Source: Zoogloea sp016790385 (GTDB lineage Bacteria > Pseudomonadota > Gammaproteobacteria > Burkholderiales > Rhodocyclaceae). Taken from it: a stretch of 64,000 nt of DNA. Positions 9,308 through 18,121 of the stretch are shown here, piece after piece. The notes below the pieces were generated by a model. It did not search any database. It was not told the origin of the DNA and saw only the letters and a list, made by a program, of their open reading frames with translations. The stretch lies in assembly GCF_041916735.1 (NCBI RefSeq), contig NZ_JAYRYY010000006.1, one strand, 5' to 3'. How positions within the stretch are numbered: the stretch's first letter is position 1; each line of letters begins with the position of its first letter. The translations under genes and the position numbers were made by a program.

Positions 9308-11545
9308 TTAGACCCGGATTGCCTTCAGCGCGGCGTTCAGCGTCGGGCTGGGGCGCATTACCGCCTTGCACTTCTCGGAGTCGGCCTTGTAGTAGCCGCC
9401 GATGTCTACAGCTTTGCCCTGAACGGTCTTCAACTCCGCCACGATCTGATCTTCGCTGTCGGTCAAAGACTTGGCGAGCTTGGCGAAATGGGCAGCCAGT
9501 TCGGAATCTTCCGTCTGGTTGGCCAGTTCCTGCGACCAGTACATGGCGAGATAGAACTGGGACCCCCGGTTGTCGAGCTCGCCAGTCTTGGGTGAGGGCG
9601 ACTTGCGGTTGTCGAGCAACTTGCCAGTGGCCGCATCGAGGGTCTTGGCAAGCAGGACCGCACGTTTGTTGCCATTCTTGATGCCCAGATCTTCGAGGGA
9701 GACGGCAAGAGCCAGGAACTCGCCCAAGGAATCCCAGCGCAGGTGGTTTTCCTCGGTAAGCTGTTGTACGTGCTTCGGAGCGGAGCCGCCGGCACCCGTT
9801 TCGTACATGCCGCCACCGGCCATCAGCGGAACGATGGACAACATCTTGGCGGATGTGCCGAGTTCCATGATCGGGAACAGATCGGTCAGGTAGTCACGGA
9901 GGATGTTGCCGGTCACCGAGATGGTGTCGAGGCCACGGATCACGCGCTCCAGGGTGAAGCGCATGGCGCGGACCTGGGACATGATGTGGATTTCGAGACC
10001 GGAGGTGTCGTGATCCTTCAGGTAGGTTTCGACCTTCTTGATCAGCTCGTTTTCGTGGGGGCGGTAGGGGTCGAGCCAGAAGACGGCCGGCATGCCGGAG
10101 TTGCGGGCGCGCGTGACAGCCAGTTTGACCCAGTCACGGATCGGCGCGTCCTTGACTTGGCACATGCGCCAGATGTCGCCGGCTTCCACGTTCTGCGTCA
10201 GCAGCACTTCGCCGGTGTCGATGTCGACGATGTTGGCAATGCCGTCTTCCCCGATTTCGAAAGTCTTGTCGTGGGAGCCGTATTCTTCTGCCTTCTGAGC
10301 CATTAGGCCGACGTTCGGCACCGTACCCATGGTCTTGGGATCGAAGTTGCCGTTGGTCTTGCAGAAGTTGATCATCTCCTGGTAGATGCGGGCGAAGGTC
10401 GATTCAGGCATCACGGCCTTGGTGTCGTACTGCTTGCCATCGGCACCCCACATCTTGCCGCCAGCGCGGATCATTGCCGGCATGGAGGCGTCGACGATCA
10501 CATCGTTGGGGGAGTGGAAGTTGGTGATGCCCTTGGCGGAGTCGACCATGGCGAGCTTCGGACGGTGCTCCTGGCAGGCGTGCAGGTCGCGGATGATCTC
10601 GTCGCGCTTGGATTCGGGCAAGGTCTTGATCTTGTCGTAGAGGTCGACCATGCCGTTATTGACGTTGATGCCGAGTTCATTGAACAGGGCGCCGTGCTTT
10701 TCGAAAGCTTCCTTGTAGAAGATCTTGACGCAGTGGCCAAAGACGATGGGGTGCGAGACCTTCATCATCGTTGCCTTGACGTGCAGGGAGAAAAGGATGC
10801 CGGACTCGCGGCAGTCTTCCAGTTCTTTCTCGTAGAAGTCGCACAGGGCCTTCTTGCTCATGAACATGGAGTCGATGATCTCGCCGTTCTGGAGTGCGAC
10901 CTTCGGCTTCAGAACGGTCATCTTGCCACCCTTGGCAATCAGCTCCATACGCACGTTGCGGGCTTTGTCCAGGGTCAGGGACTTTTCGCCGTGGTAGAAA
11001 TCCCCGTGATGCATGTGAGACACATGGGTACGTGACCAGGGCTTCCACTCACCCATGGAGTGGGGGTTCTTGCGGGCGTAATTCTTGACTGCCAGCGGCG
11101 CGCGGCGGTCCGAGTTGCCTTCACGCAGAACCGGGTTGACCGCTGAACCCAGACATTTGCCGTAACGGGCGACAATGGCCTTTTCCTCATCGGTGGACGG
11201 GGATTCGGGGTAGTCGGGGATCGGATAGCCCTTGGCCTGAAGTTCCTTGACGCAGGCCTTCAACTGCGCCACGGAGGCACTGATGTTGGGCAGCTTGATG
11301 ATATTCACATCAGGTTCGAGCGTCTTCTGACCCAGTTCTGCCAGCGTGTTGGGTACCTTCTGCTCTTCACTCAGATACTCGGAAAATTCCGCAAGTACGC
11401 GGGCGGAAACGGAAATGTCCGCCTTTTCGATCTCGATGCCGGCCGGGCCGGTGAAGGAACGGATGATGGGAAGGAACGCGCACGTGGCCAGCAGTGGCGC
11501 CTCGTCCGTCAGCGTGTAGATGATTTTTGATTTTCCAGTAACCAT
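9308..11545 (-). CDS. NADP-dependent isocitrate dehydrogenase, monomeric type
   Basis: This 745-residue protein is the large monomeric IDH (the family of Azotobacter and Corynebacterium IDH), unrelated in size to the 414-residue dimeric enzyme next door. Typical segments include IIYTLTDEAPLLATCAFLPI at the start, NPVLREGNSDRRAP, DAPIRDWVKLAVTRAR, and ETGAGGSAPKHVQQLTEENHLRWDSLGE (split here at GGSAPKHVQQ). It makes the same product from isocitrate. Monomeric IDHs lack the AceK-modified loop, so this copy is predicted to escape AceK control. The gene is convergent with icd. Its 216-bp upstream region holds the secF terminator and, presumably, its promoter. Confidence 0.97.
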   Translation of the reverse strand: MVTGKSKIIYTLTDEAPLLATCAFLPIIRSFTGPAGIEIEKADISVSARVLAEFSEYLSEEQKVPNTLAELGQKTLEPDVNIIKLPNISASVAQLKACVKELQAKGYPIPDYPESPSTDEEKAIVARYGKCLGSAVNPVLREGNSDRRAPLAVKNYARKNPHSMGEWKPWSRTHVSHMHHGDFYHGEKSLTLDKARNVRMELIAKGGKMTVLKPKVALQNGEIIDSMFMSKKALCDFYEKELEDCRESGILFSLHVKATMMKVSHPIVFGHCVKIFYKEAFEKHGALFNELGINVNNGMVDLYDKIKTLPESKRDEIIRDLHACQEHRPKLAMVDSAKGITNFHSPNDVIVDASMPAMIRAGGKMWGADGKQYDTKAVMPESTFARIYQEMINFCKTNGNFDPKTMGTVPNVGLMAQKAEEYGSHDKTFEIGEDGIANIVDIDTGEVLLTQNVEAGDIWRMCQVKDAPIRDWVKLAVTRARNSGMPAVFWLDPYRPHENELIKKVETYLKDHDTSGLEIHIMSQVRAMRFTLERVIRGLDTISVTGNILRDYLTDLFPIMELGTSAKMLSIVPLMAGGGMYETGAGGSAPKHVQQLTEENHLRWDSLGEFLALAVSLEDLGIKNGNKRAVLLAKTLDAATGKLLDNRKSPSPKTGELDNRGSQFYLAMYWSQELANQTEDSELAAHFAKLAKSLTDSEDQIVAELKTVQGKAVDIGGYYKADSEKCKAVMRPSPTLNAALKAIRV

Positions 11546-11720
11546 TTATCTTCCCTCGATTTTGATTTTATTGACGACGAGCCAATCCTGGCTCTCTGTC
11601 GCCATGAAAGTCGGCGGACCACGCTTCCCGCAGTCCGCAGCAAAATATCATGTATCCCGCGTGCCTGCATCGAAACCGGCAAAGGTCTGCTGCTGCGAGC
11701 AGCAGGATCCGCCAAGAAGA

Positions 11721-11742
11721 AGGGCTACCAATCGGCAGCCCT
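11721..11742 (-). terminator. Rho-independent terminator of yajC-secD-secF
   Basis: Read on the minus strand, AGGGCTGCC and GGTAGCCCT (one G-U pair) flank the loop GATT, and the stem is followed by TCTTCTT. It lies 19 bp beyond the secF stop. Confidence 0.7.
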
Positions 11743-11761
11743 CCTGATTTGAGGCCGGCGT

Positions 11762-12694
11762 TCAGACGACGGCTTCTTCCTTCTCCTTCTTCACCTGCAT
11801 GAACTGCTCACGGGATACGCCCAGCCACATCACCAGCGGGCTGGCCACAAGCACGGAAGAGTAGATTCCAAAGCAGATCCCGATGGTCAGGGCAAGCGAG
11901 AAGTAATACAGCGTTTCACCTCCGAACAGAAGCATGGAAAGCACCATGATCTGGGTGCTACCGTGGGTGATGATGGTACGGCTGATGGTGCTGGTGATTG
12001 CATGGTCCAGGACTTCCGGAGTGGATAGCCCGCGTTTTTTCTTGAAGGTTTCCCGGACCCGGTCGAACACCACTACCGATTCGTTTACCGAATAGCCCAG
12101 CACCGCCAGGGTCGCGGCCAGTACGGGCAGGGAAAACTCCCACTGAAACAAGGCGAAGAAGCCAAGGATGATGATTACGTCGTGAAGGTTGGCAATGATC
12201 GCCGATACGGCGAAGCGCCATTCAAAACGCATTGCCAGATAGGCCACAATGCCACCGATCACCAGCAACAAAGCCATTGCGCCGTCGGATGCGAGTTCCT
12301 TGCCAACTTGAGGGCCGACGAACTCGACGCGGCGCATTTCGGCTTTGGGGCCATCAATGGTGGCTAGGTTGGCCATGACCTTTTCACTGACCTTGCCGGT
12401 TTCCATCCCTTCCCGGTTGGGCAGACGGATCAGTACGTCCCGGGCGCTGCCGAAGTTTTGCACCTGGGCGTCCTGGTAGCCTTCTTTGGCCAGGGATTCG
12501 CGCAGTTTCTCCAGGTTGGGGGGCTCGCTGTAGCTGACCTCCATCAGGGTGCCACCGGTGAACTCGACGCTGAAATGGAGTCCTTTGGTGGCAAGGAAGA
12601 AGACAGCCAGCAAGAAGGTGATCAACGAAATGACGTTGAACACCAGCGCGTGCTTCATGAACGGTATGTCTTTGCGGATGCGGAAAAATTCCAT
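11762..12694 (-). CDS. secF: Protein translocase subunit SecF
   Basis: This 310-residue inner-membrane protein partners with SecD to drive late steps of Sec-dependent export using the proton motive force. An N-terminal membrane segment (VFNVISLITFLLAVFFLA) precedes a periplasmic region with the SecF signature FSVEFTGGTLMEV. The C-terminal half has five predicted membrane segments with the conserved GYSVNESVVVFDRVRE stretch. It follows secD by 33 bp on the same strand and is the last gene of the yajC-secD-secF unit. A terminator hairpin follows. Confidence 0.97.
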   Translation of the reverse strand: MEFFRIRKDIPFMKHALVFNVISLITFLLAVFFLATKGLHFSVEFTGGTLMEVSYSEPPNLEKLRESLAKEGYQDAQVQNFGSARDVLIRLPNREGMETGKVSEKVMANLATIDGPKAEMRRVEFVGPQVGKELASDGAMALLLVIGGIVAYLAMRFEWRFAVSAIIANLHDVIIILGFFALFQWEFSLPVLAATLAVLGYSVNESVVVFDRVRETFKKKRGLSTPEVLDHAITSTISRTIITHGSTQIMVLSMLLFGGETLYYFSLALTIGICFGIYSSVLVASPLVMWLGVSREQFMQVKKEKEEAVV

Positions 12695-12727
12695 GATGGC
12701 GGGTCCGTTTCTCTTTCTTGACGCGCT

Positions 12728-14587
12728 TTAGCTGCCGGGTTTCCAGATTTGACCGATCGCCAGCTTGTCGAGCTTGCGTTTTCTGCCATAGATCAGATTT
12801 ACCAGACCACGGGAGACCAGGATGGCGCTGAACATGGAGGTAAGGATGCCTAGGCAGTGAACCACGGCGAAACCCCGCACCGGACCCGAGCCAAACACCA
12901 GCAGGGCGACACCGGCGATCAGGGTGGTGACGTTGGAATCGAGAATGGTGTCGAACGCCCGGTCGTAGCCGGCCGAGATGGCGGCTTGCGGTGTCGAACC
13001 GTTGCGCAGTTCCTCGCGTATGCGTTCATTGATCAGCACGTTTGCGTCGATCGCCATGCCCAAGGTCAGCGCGATAGCGGCAATGCCGGGCAGGGTGAGG
13101 GTGGCTTGCAGCAGGGACAGGAGAGCAATCAGCAGGAGCAGGTTGGAGGCAAGGGCCAACACAGAGACCAGGCCGAAGAGCAGGTAGTAGGCACACATGA
13201 AGATGCCGATCGCCACGAAGCCCCAGAGGGTCGAATGGAAGCCCTTGCTGATGTTCTCGGCGCCGAGGCTCGGGCCGATTGTGCGTTCCTCAATGATCTC
13301 CATCGGTGCGGCCAGTGACCCCGCCCGCAGCAGCAGGGCGGTGTCGGTGGCCTCTTCCGAACTCATGCGACCGGAAATCTGGACACGGCCTCCGCCGATC
13401 TCGCCACGGATGACCGGGGCGGTAACCACTTCACCCTTGCCCTTTTCAATCAGCAGGATGGCCATGCGCATATTGACGTTCTCGCGGGTGACGTCCTTGA
13501 AGATGCGCGCTCCCGCGGAATCGAGAGTGAGGTGTACGGCTGCCTCATGGGTTTGCCCGTCAAAGCCGGGTTGTGCGTCGGTAAGTCGTTCTCCGGTGAG
13601 AACGACTTGCTTTCTGACGAGCAACGGGCGCCCTTCCCGGTCGTTGTAGACTTCCGCGCCGGGAGGAACTGCGCCGTTCAGGGCGGCTTCGAGGGCGCCT
13701 GGCGTGTCGTCCACCATGCGAATCTCTAGCGTTGCCGTGCGTCCGAGGATGTCCTTGGCCTTGGCCACGTCCTGCACGCCAGGGAGCTGCACGACAATCC
13801 GGTCAAGGCCCTGTTGCTGGATGACGGGTTCGGCGACGCCGAGTTCGTTGATCCGATTGTGCAGGGTGGTGATGTTCTGCTTCAGCGCGAATTCCTGGAT
13901 GGATTTTTGGGCCAGCGGACTGAGGGTGGCAGTGATCTTGAAGTCTGCGCCGTCCTGACCTTCCGTCAGCTGGAGGTCATTGGTGCTGGCCGTGATCACG
14001 GCCCGCGCCCGGGATTGGGCTTCCACGTCGCGGAATTTGATGACGACCGTCTGGCCCTCCCGGTTGATGCCGGCATGGCGCACGTTTTTGTCGCGCAACA
14101 GCGTCCGCAAGTCGCCTGTGGTGGAGTCGAGCCGCTTGGTGACCGCGCCCTTCATGTCCACCTGCAGCAGAAAGTGCACTCCGCCCCGAAGATCGAGACC
14201 CAGATACATGGGCAAGGCCCCGATGCTGGTGAGCCATTGGGGGCTGGCGGAAAGCAGGTTCAGCGCCACCACGTAGGACGGGTCCGCCGCGTTCGGGTTG
14301 AAAGCCTTCTCAATGGCGTCCTTGGCCTTAAGCTGGGTGTCCGTATCGCGAAAGCGTGCGCGCACGCTGTTGAAATCGGAAAACAGGCCTTCGTGCGGGA
14401 TCCCGGCAGTGCTCAGGATCTCTTCAACGCGTTTTTGAGTGGCACCTGCGTCCAACTTGAGGGTGGCCTTGCCACTGGAGACCTGGACGGCGGGCACCTC
14501 CCCATAAAAGTTCGGCAGGGTGTAGATCAGGCCCCACAGCAGAACAAGTCCGATGAGGAGATTTTTCCAGAGAGGGTAGCGGTTCAT
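12728..14587 (-). CDS. secD: Protein translocase subunit SecD
   Basis: This 619-residue SecD matches the usual ~615 residues. An N-terminal membrane segment (NLLIGLVLLWGLIYTLP) is followed by a large periplasmic part containing the GLDLRGGVHFLLQVD motif. The C-terminal membrane domain begins near STLWGFVAIGIFMCAYYLL and includes LGMAIDANVLINERIREE, the conserved RND-type helix with its acidic residue. It works with SecF and YajC in protein export. yajC lies 80 bp upstream and secF 33 bp downstream, the standard operon order. Confidence 0.97.
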   Translation of the reverse strand: MNRYPLWKNLLIGLVLLWGLIYTLPNFYGEVPAVQVSSGKATLKLDAGATQKRVEEILSTAGIPHEGLFSDFNSVRARFRDTDTQLKAKDAIEKAFNPNAADPSYVVALNLLSASPQWLTSIGALPMYLGLDLRGGVHFLLQVDMKGAVTKRLDSTTGDLRTLLRDKNVRHAGINREGQTVVIKFRDVEAQSRARAVITASTNDLQLTEGQDGADFKITATLSPLAQKSIQEFALKQNITTLHNRINELGVAEPVIQQQGLDRIVVQLPGVQDVAKAKDILGRTATLEIRMVDDTPGALEAALNGAVPPGAEVYNDREGRPLLVRKQVVLTGERLTDAQPGFDGQTHEAAVHLTLDSAGARIFKDVTRENVNMRMAILLIEKGKGEVVTAPVIRGEIGGGRVQISGRMSSEEATDTALLLRAGSLAAPMEIIEERTIGPSLGAENISKGFHSTLWGFVAIGIFMCAYYLLFGLVSVLALASNLLLLIALLSLLQATLTLPGIAAIALTLGMAIDANVLINERIREELRNGSTPQAAISAGYDRAFDTILDSNVTTLIAGVALLVFGSGPVRGFAVVHCLGILTSMFSAILVSRGLVNLIYGRKRKLDKLAIGQIWKPGS

Positions 14588-14667
14588 GGTCTGGCGGGAA
14601 GGATTGGATACAGGCGCTGCGGCTGTAAGGAGCCCACCGGTGCGGGAGCACGGTGGTCTGGTGCCGC

Positions 14668-15000
14668 TCAGATCGACTTGAGCGTGCCCTTGGGCAGAAC
14701 GGCGCCGATGGCCTGCTTCTGAACGACAATCTGGGTGTTTGCGGCGACTTCAACCGTCACATAAGCGTCGCTGATGGAGACGACCTTGCCGACAATGCCG
14801 CCGCCGGTGAGCACCTCGTCGTTCTTCTGGAGACCCTCAAGCAGGGCCTTGTGCTCTTTGGCGCGCTTCATTTGCGGACGGATCATCAGGAACCAGAGCA
14901 CGGCGAACATGAAGATCATCGGCAGGATGCCGGTCAGACCGCCGAGGGGATCTTGCGCGGCGGCGGGAGCAGCCTGGGCGAAGGCGTTGGAAATCAGCAC
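14668..15000 (-). CDS. yajC: Sec translocase accessory protein YajC
   Basis: This 110-residue protein has one membrane helix (ILPMIFMFAVLWFLMIRPQMKR, cut here to FMFAVLWFLMIRPQMKR) followed by a basic, cytoplasmic beta-rich tail (EGLQKNDEVLTGGGIVGKV). This is the typical YajC layout. It leads the yajC-secD-secF operon. In many proteobacteria tgt lies upstream of yajC; here the upstream neighbour is an unrelated small gene with its own terminator, so yajC probably starts its own transcript within 15001-15090. Confidence 0.95.
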   Translation of the reverse strand: MLISNAFAQAAPAAAQDPLGGLTGILPMIFMFAVLWFLMIRPQMKRAKEHKALLEGLQKNDEVLTGGGIVGKVVSISDAYVTVEVAANTQIVVQKQAIGAVLPKGTLKSI

Positions 15001-15090
15001 ATTGAACTCCGGAGTGAAGATGCAAAGTTCCGGATTATAGCAGTACCCGGCGGGCTGCCTTCGAGCGGCTGTTGCCAGCGGCCGTGATGT

Positions 15091-15123
15091 AAAAAAGCGG
15101 CGTCTGCCTTGCGACAGACGCCG
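15091..15123 (-). terminator. Rho-independent terminator upstream of yajC
   Basis: On the minus strand CGGCGTCTG and CAGACGCCG (15098-15106 with 15115-15123) form a 9-bp stem with an 8-nt loop, followed by C and six T. It ends the transcript of the 108-residue gene before yajC. Confidence 0.88.
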
Positions 15124-15191
15124 TCAATCTCCACGAGGGAGAGGAGGGAGAAAAACCCGGTTGAACCGGCGCCGAGCGCCGGCAGGCGCCC

Positions 15192-15518
15192 TCAGGCGGC
15201 TTTGTTCATTTGATTGCAGAACCGCTGCCAATTGGCGGCGATCACGGAAAACATCTGTTCCGCGGCCAGCAGGGGCATCAGGCCCATGCGGTGCTGGGAA
15301 CGCATGAAGGATTCGACGTGCGGGGCGCAAAGCGTGCTTTGCTCTTCCGCCAGCAGTTCCAGAAAGCGGGCTTCCGCCGCACCCCAGAACTCCGATGTGC
15401 CGACCCAGCCGGTATCCGCAGTGGCTTCGCGAAGGGCTTTGCGCCACAAGGCTTCCGCGCGTTCGATCGGTACGCCTGCTTTCCTGGCGTGCCAGTGAAG
15501 TAGTTTCGGTGATTTCAT
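15192..15518 (-). CDS. Small protein of unknown function (108 residues)
   Basis: I do not recognise this family. The 108-residue protein has no signal peptide or membrane segment. It looks alpha-helical, with a Trp-rich pattern (LLHWHARKAG, EALWRKAL, SEFWGAAEARF, AANWQRFCNQ) and an amphipathic C-terminal helix. The ATG at 15518 has a good ribosome site (AGGAG, 8 bp upstream) and the gene has its own terminator, which supports real expression. The 322-bp upstream region is unusually AT-rich and holds two TTGCATYGCA-like dyads. A role with storage granules is only a guess from those dyads. Confidence 0.72.
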   Translation of the reverse strand: MKSPKLLHWHARKAGVPIERAEALWRKALREATADTGWVGTSEFWGAAEARFLELLAEEQSTLCAPHVESFMRSQHRMGLMPLLAAEQMFSVIAANWQRFCNQMNKAA

Positions 15519-15840
15519 TTACTGTTGCTCCTATATTGGGGCATCAAACAAGCTGAGCTGATCTCTATGTCGGAACCAAGTTAGTTTTGATGCGATGCAA
15601 AACTGTACTTTTTGGCTTTTTTGCCAATGTTTAAAAGGTTCATGCAGCTTCTGGTAAGTCTTGTTTGTTGCATTGCACAATTTCAGTTTAGGTGCTTGCC
15701 GAGTGCTCTGCAAGTGCCTTTTCAATTTGTTTCAAGTAATCCATCACGTCGGCGAGGCGTTTTTGCAACACCTCCCGCAGCCCTTCGATACGAGGTGGTG
15801 GCATTAGAATGTCGCGCTTCGCCGCACTCCGTGCCACCCC
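15519..15840. other. AT-rich divergent intergenic region with TGCA-type dyads
   Basis: This 322-bp stretch between the 108-residue gene and uvrD is visibly AT-richer than its surroundings. It contains the near-palindrome TTGTTGCATTGCACAA (15665-15680) and a related copy TTGATGCGATGCAA (15587-15600) in the opposite orientation. Both have a TGC-N3-GCA core, like targets of the PHA regulator PhaR. A possible 64-codon reading frame here (15531-15725, minus strand) is not supported by a ribosome site or a recognisable product. Confidence 0.45.
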
Positions 15841-18063
15841 ATGTCCCAGCTTCTCGATCGCCTCAACTCCGAACAGCTCGCCGCAGTAACCTTACCGCCG
15901 GGGCATGCCCTGATTCTGGCGGGTGCGGGCTCCGGCAAGACCCGCGTACTCATCACGCGCATCGCCTGGCTGTTGCAGAACGGCTACTGCAGCCCCCAGG
16001 GCATCCTTGCTGTAACCTTCACCAACAAGGCGGCCAAGGAGATGCAGACGCGGCTATCGACCCTGTTGCCGATCAACACCCGGGGCATGTGGATCGGAAC
16101 CTTTCATGGCCTGTGCAACCGATTTCTGCGTGCTCACCATCGTGATGCCGGCCTGCCCCAGCTCTTCCAGATCCTCGATACCGCCGATCAGCTCGCATCC
16201 ATCAAGCGCCTGCTGAAGACCCTGAACGTGGATGATGAAAAATATCCGCCGCGCGACCTCCAGCACTTCATCAACGGTCAAAAGGAGGCCGGCTTGAGGC
16301 CGGCTGCGGTCGATGCCTGGGATGACTACACCCGGCGCAGGGTCGAGCTTTATGTGGAGTATGAAGCACAGTGCCAGCGCGAGGCAGTTGTGGATTTCCC
16401 CGAGTTGTTGCTGCGCAGCTACGAATTGCTCGCGCGCAATGAGCCGATACGCCGCCATTACCAGGCGCGTTTTCGCCACATCCTGGTGGATGAATTCCAG
16501 GATACCAATGTGCTCCAGTACCGCTGGCTGAGCTTGCTCGCCGGGAGGGGCGAGGAGGGCGGGGCGAGCCTCTTCTGTGTTGGTGACGACGATCAGTCCA
16601 TCTACCGATTCCGTGGTGCGGAAGTTGGCAACATGCGGGATTTCGAACGCGATTTTTGCGTTGAAAGCGTGATCCGCCTGGAGCAGAACTACCGTTCCCA
16701 CGGCAACATCCTTGATGCGGCCAACGCGCTGATCGCCAACAACAGCAGGAGGCTGGGCAAGAACCTGTGGACTGACCGTGGGGCGGGGGAGCCGATCCGC
16801 GTATATGAGGCCTTCACGGATACGGACGAGGCGCGCTGGATTGTTGAGGAGATCCAGTCCTTGGTCAGGGATGGCGCCAGCCGTGCTGAAATGGCCCTCC
16901 TGTATCGTTCGAATGCCCAGTCGCGGGTGCTCGAGCACCAGCTTTTTTCCAGCGGAGTTGCCTATCGGGTCTACGGGGGGCTGCGGTTCTTTGAACGCCA
17001 GGAGGTCAAGCATGCACTGGCGTATCTGCGTTTGATTGCCAACCCGGATGACGATACCGCGTTCACCCGGGTCGTCAATTTCCCGACCCGCGGCATTGGA
17101 GCCCGATCCCTTGAGGCTTTACAGGATGCGGCACGGACCTGGAATACGCCGCTGTATCAAACGGTGCCCCATCTTTCCGGCAAACCGGGCTCATCCCTGG
17201 CGCAGTTTGTGGTGTTGATCGAACGCATGCGTAGCGAAACTCGGGCGCTGTCGCTGCCGGAGATGGTTGAGTACGTGATTGAGGTTTCCGGCCTGCGCGC
17301 CCATTACCGTGCGGAAAAGGAGGGGCAGGAGCGGCTTGAGAACCTGGATGAACTGATCAACGCCGCGGCCAACTTCAGTGCCGAGCTAGGTGCCGGCCAC
17401 ATTCCAGGCGATCTGCCGACGGGGAGCGAGTCCTTGCTCGCCGAGTTTCTTGCGCACGCGTCCCTGGAGGCCGGCGATCATCAGGCGGATGTGGGCACGG
17501 AGGCCGTTCAACTGATGACGGTTCATGCGGCCAAGGGCTTGGAGTTTGATGTGGTCTTTCTGTCCGGCCTGGAAGAGGGGCTTTTCCCCCATGAAAACAG
17601 CGCCCTGGAGGCGGATGGGCTGGAAGAGGAGCGGCGTCTGATGTATGTGGCCGTCACCCGGGCCCGGCAGCGCTTGTATTTGAGTTTCACCCAGAGCCGC
17701 ATGCTGCACGGTCAAGTGCGCTACAACCTGCGTTCCCGCTTCCTGGAGGAAATCCCGGAAGGTTTGACCAAGTGGCTGACGCCACCCAATCCACGCCGAA
17801 GTTTTGCGCCCGAGCCCTCGGCGCGCTATTACAACCCGGGCGCCGCCAAGCCCGCGATGGTTGGCATGCCGGCGCCTCCACCGATGAAATCCCGCGACCT
17901 GGGAGGTCTGCGGATCGGCCAGAGCGTGCGGCACGCGCGTTTTGGCGATGGCGTGATTGTGGCGGCCGAGGGGAGCGGCAATGACGCGAGGGTTCAGGTG
18001 CAATTTGCCGACGCGGGCAGCAAATGGCTGATGCTGGCGGTGGCGAAGCTCATCCCGGCGTAG
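15841..18063 (+). CDS. uvrD: DNA helicase II (UvrD/Rep family)
   Basis: This 740-residue superfamily 1 helicase unwinds DNA 3' to 5' in nucleotide excision and mismatch repair. Visible motifs are the Walker A GAGSGKT (near residue 29), TFTNKAAKEM, the TFHGLC motif, Walker B DEFQDTN, motif III GDDDQSIYRFRGA, LEQNYRS, and the C-terminal motifs TVHAAKGLEFDVVF and EERRLMYVAVTRAR. The last ~60 residues (VRHARFGDGVIVAAEGSG) match the UvrD C-terminal Tudor-like domain that binds RNA polymerase. Overall it looks more like UvrD than Rep. It converges on an orphan parA gene. uvrB lies elsewhere in the window at 61.5 kb. Confidence 0.95.
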   Translation: MSQLLDRLNSEQLAAVTLPPGHALILAGAGSGKTRVLITRIAWLLQNGYCSPQGILAVTFTNKAAKEMQTRLSTLLPINTRGMWIGTFHGLCNRFLRAHHRDAGLPQLFQILDTADQLASIKRLLKTLNVDDEKYPPRDLQHFINGQKEAGLRPAAVDAWDDYTRRRVELYVEYEAQCQREAVVDFPELLLRSYELLARNEPIRRHYQARFRHILVDEFQDTNVLQYRWLSLLAGRGEEGGASLFCVGDDDQSIYRFRGAEVGNMRDFERDFCVESVIRLEQNYRSHGNILDAANALIANNSRRLGKNLWTDRGAGEPIRVYEAFTDTDEARWIVEEIQSLVRDGASRAEMALLYRSNAQSRVLEHQLFSSGVAYRVYGGLRFFERQEVKHALAYLRLIANPDDDTAFTRVVNFPTRGIGARSLEALQDAARTWNTPLYQTVPHLSGKPGSSLAQFVVLIERMRSETRALSLPEMVEYVIEVSGLRAHYRAEKEGQERLENLDELINAAANFSAELGAGHIPGDLPTGSESLLAEFLAHASLEAGDHQADVGTEAVQLMTVHAAKGLEFDVVFLSGLEEGLFPHENSALEADGLEEERRLMYVAVTRARQRLYLSFTQSRMLHGQVRYNLRSRFLEEIPEGLTKWLTPPNPRRSFAPEPSARYYNPGAAKPAMVGMPAPPPMKSRDLGGLRIGQSVRHARFGDGVIVAAEGSGNDARVQVQFADAGSKWLMLAVAKLIPA

Positions 18064-18121
18064 TTGGCGCTGGGATGTGCGCCAGGGCGGCCTTCCACGT
18101 CAGGCGCCGAGTCCTTATTGG

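Noticed and set aside
15531..15725. 64-codon frame in the AT-rich uvrD upstream region
   Set aside because: No ribosome site and no recognisable sequence; the region looks regulatory.
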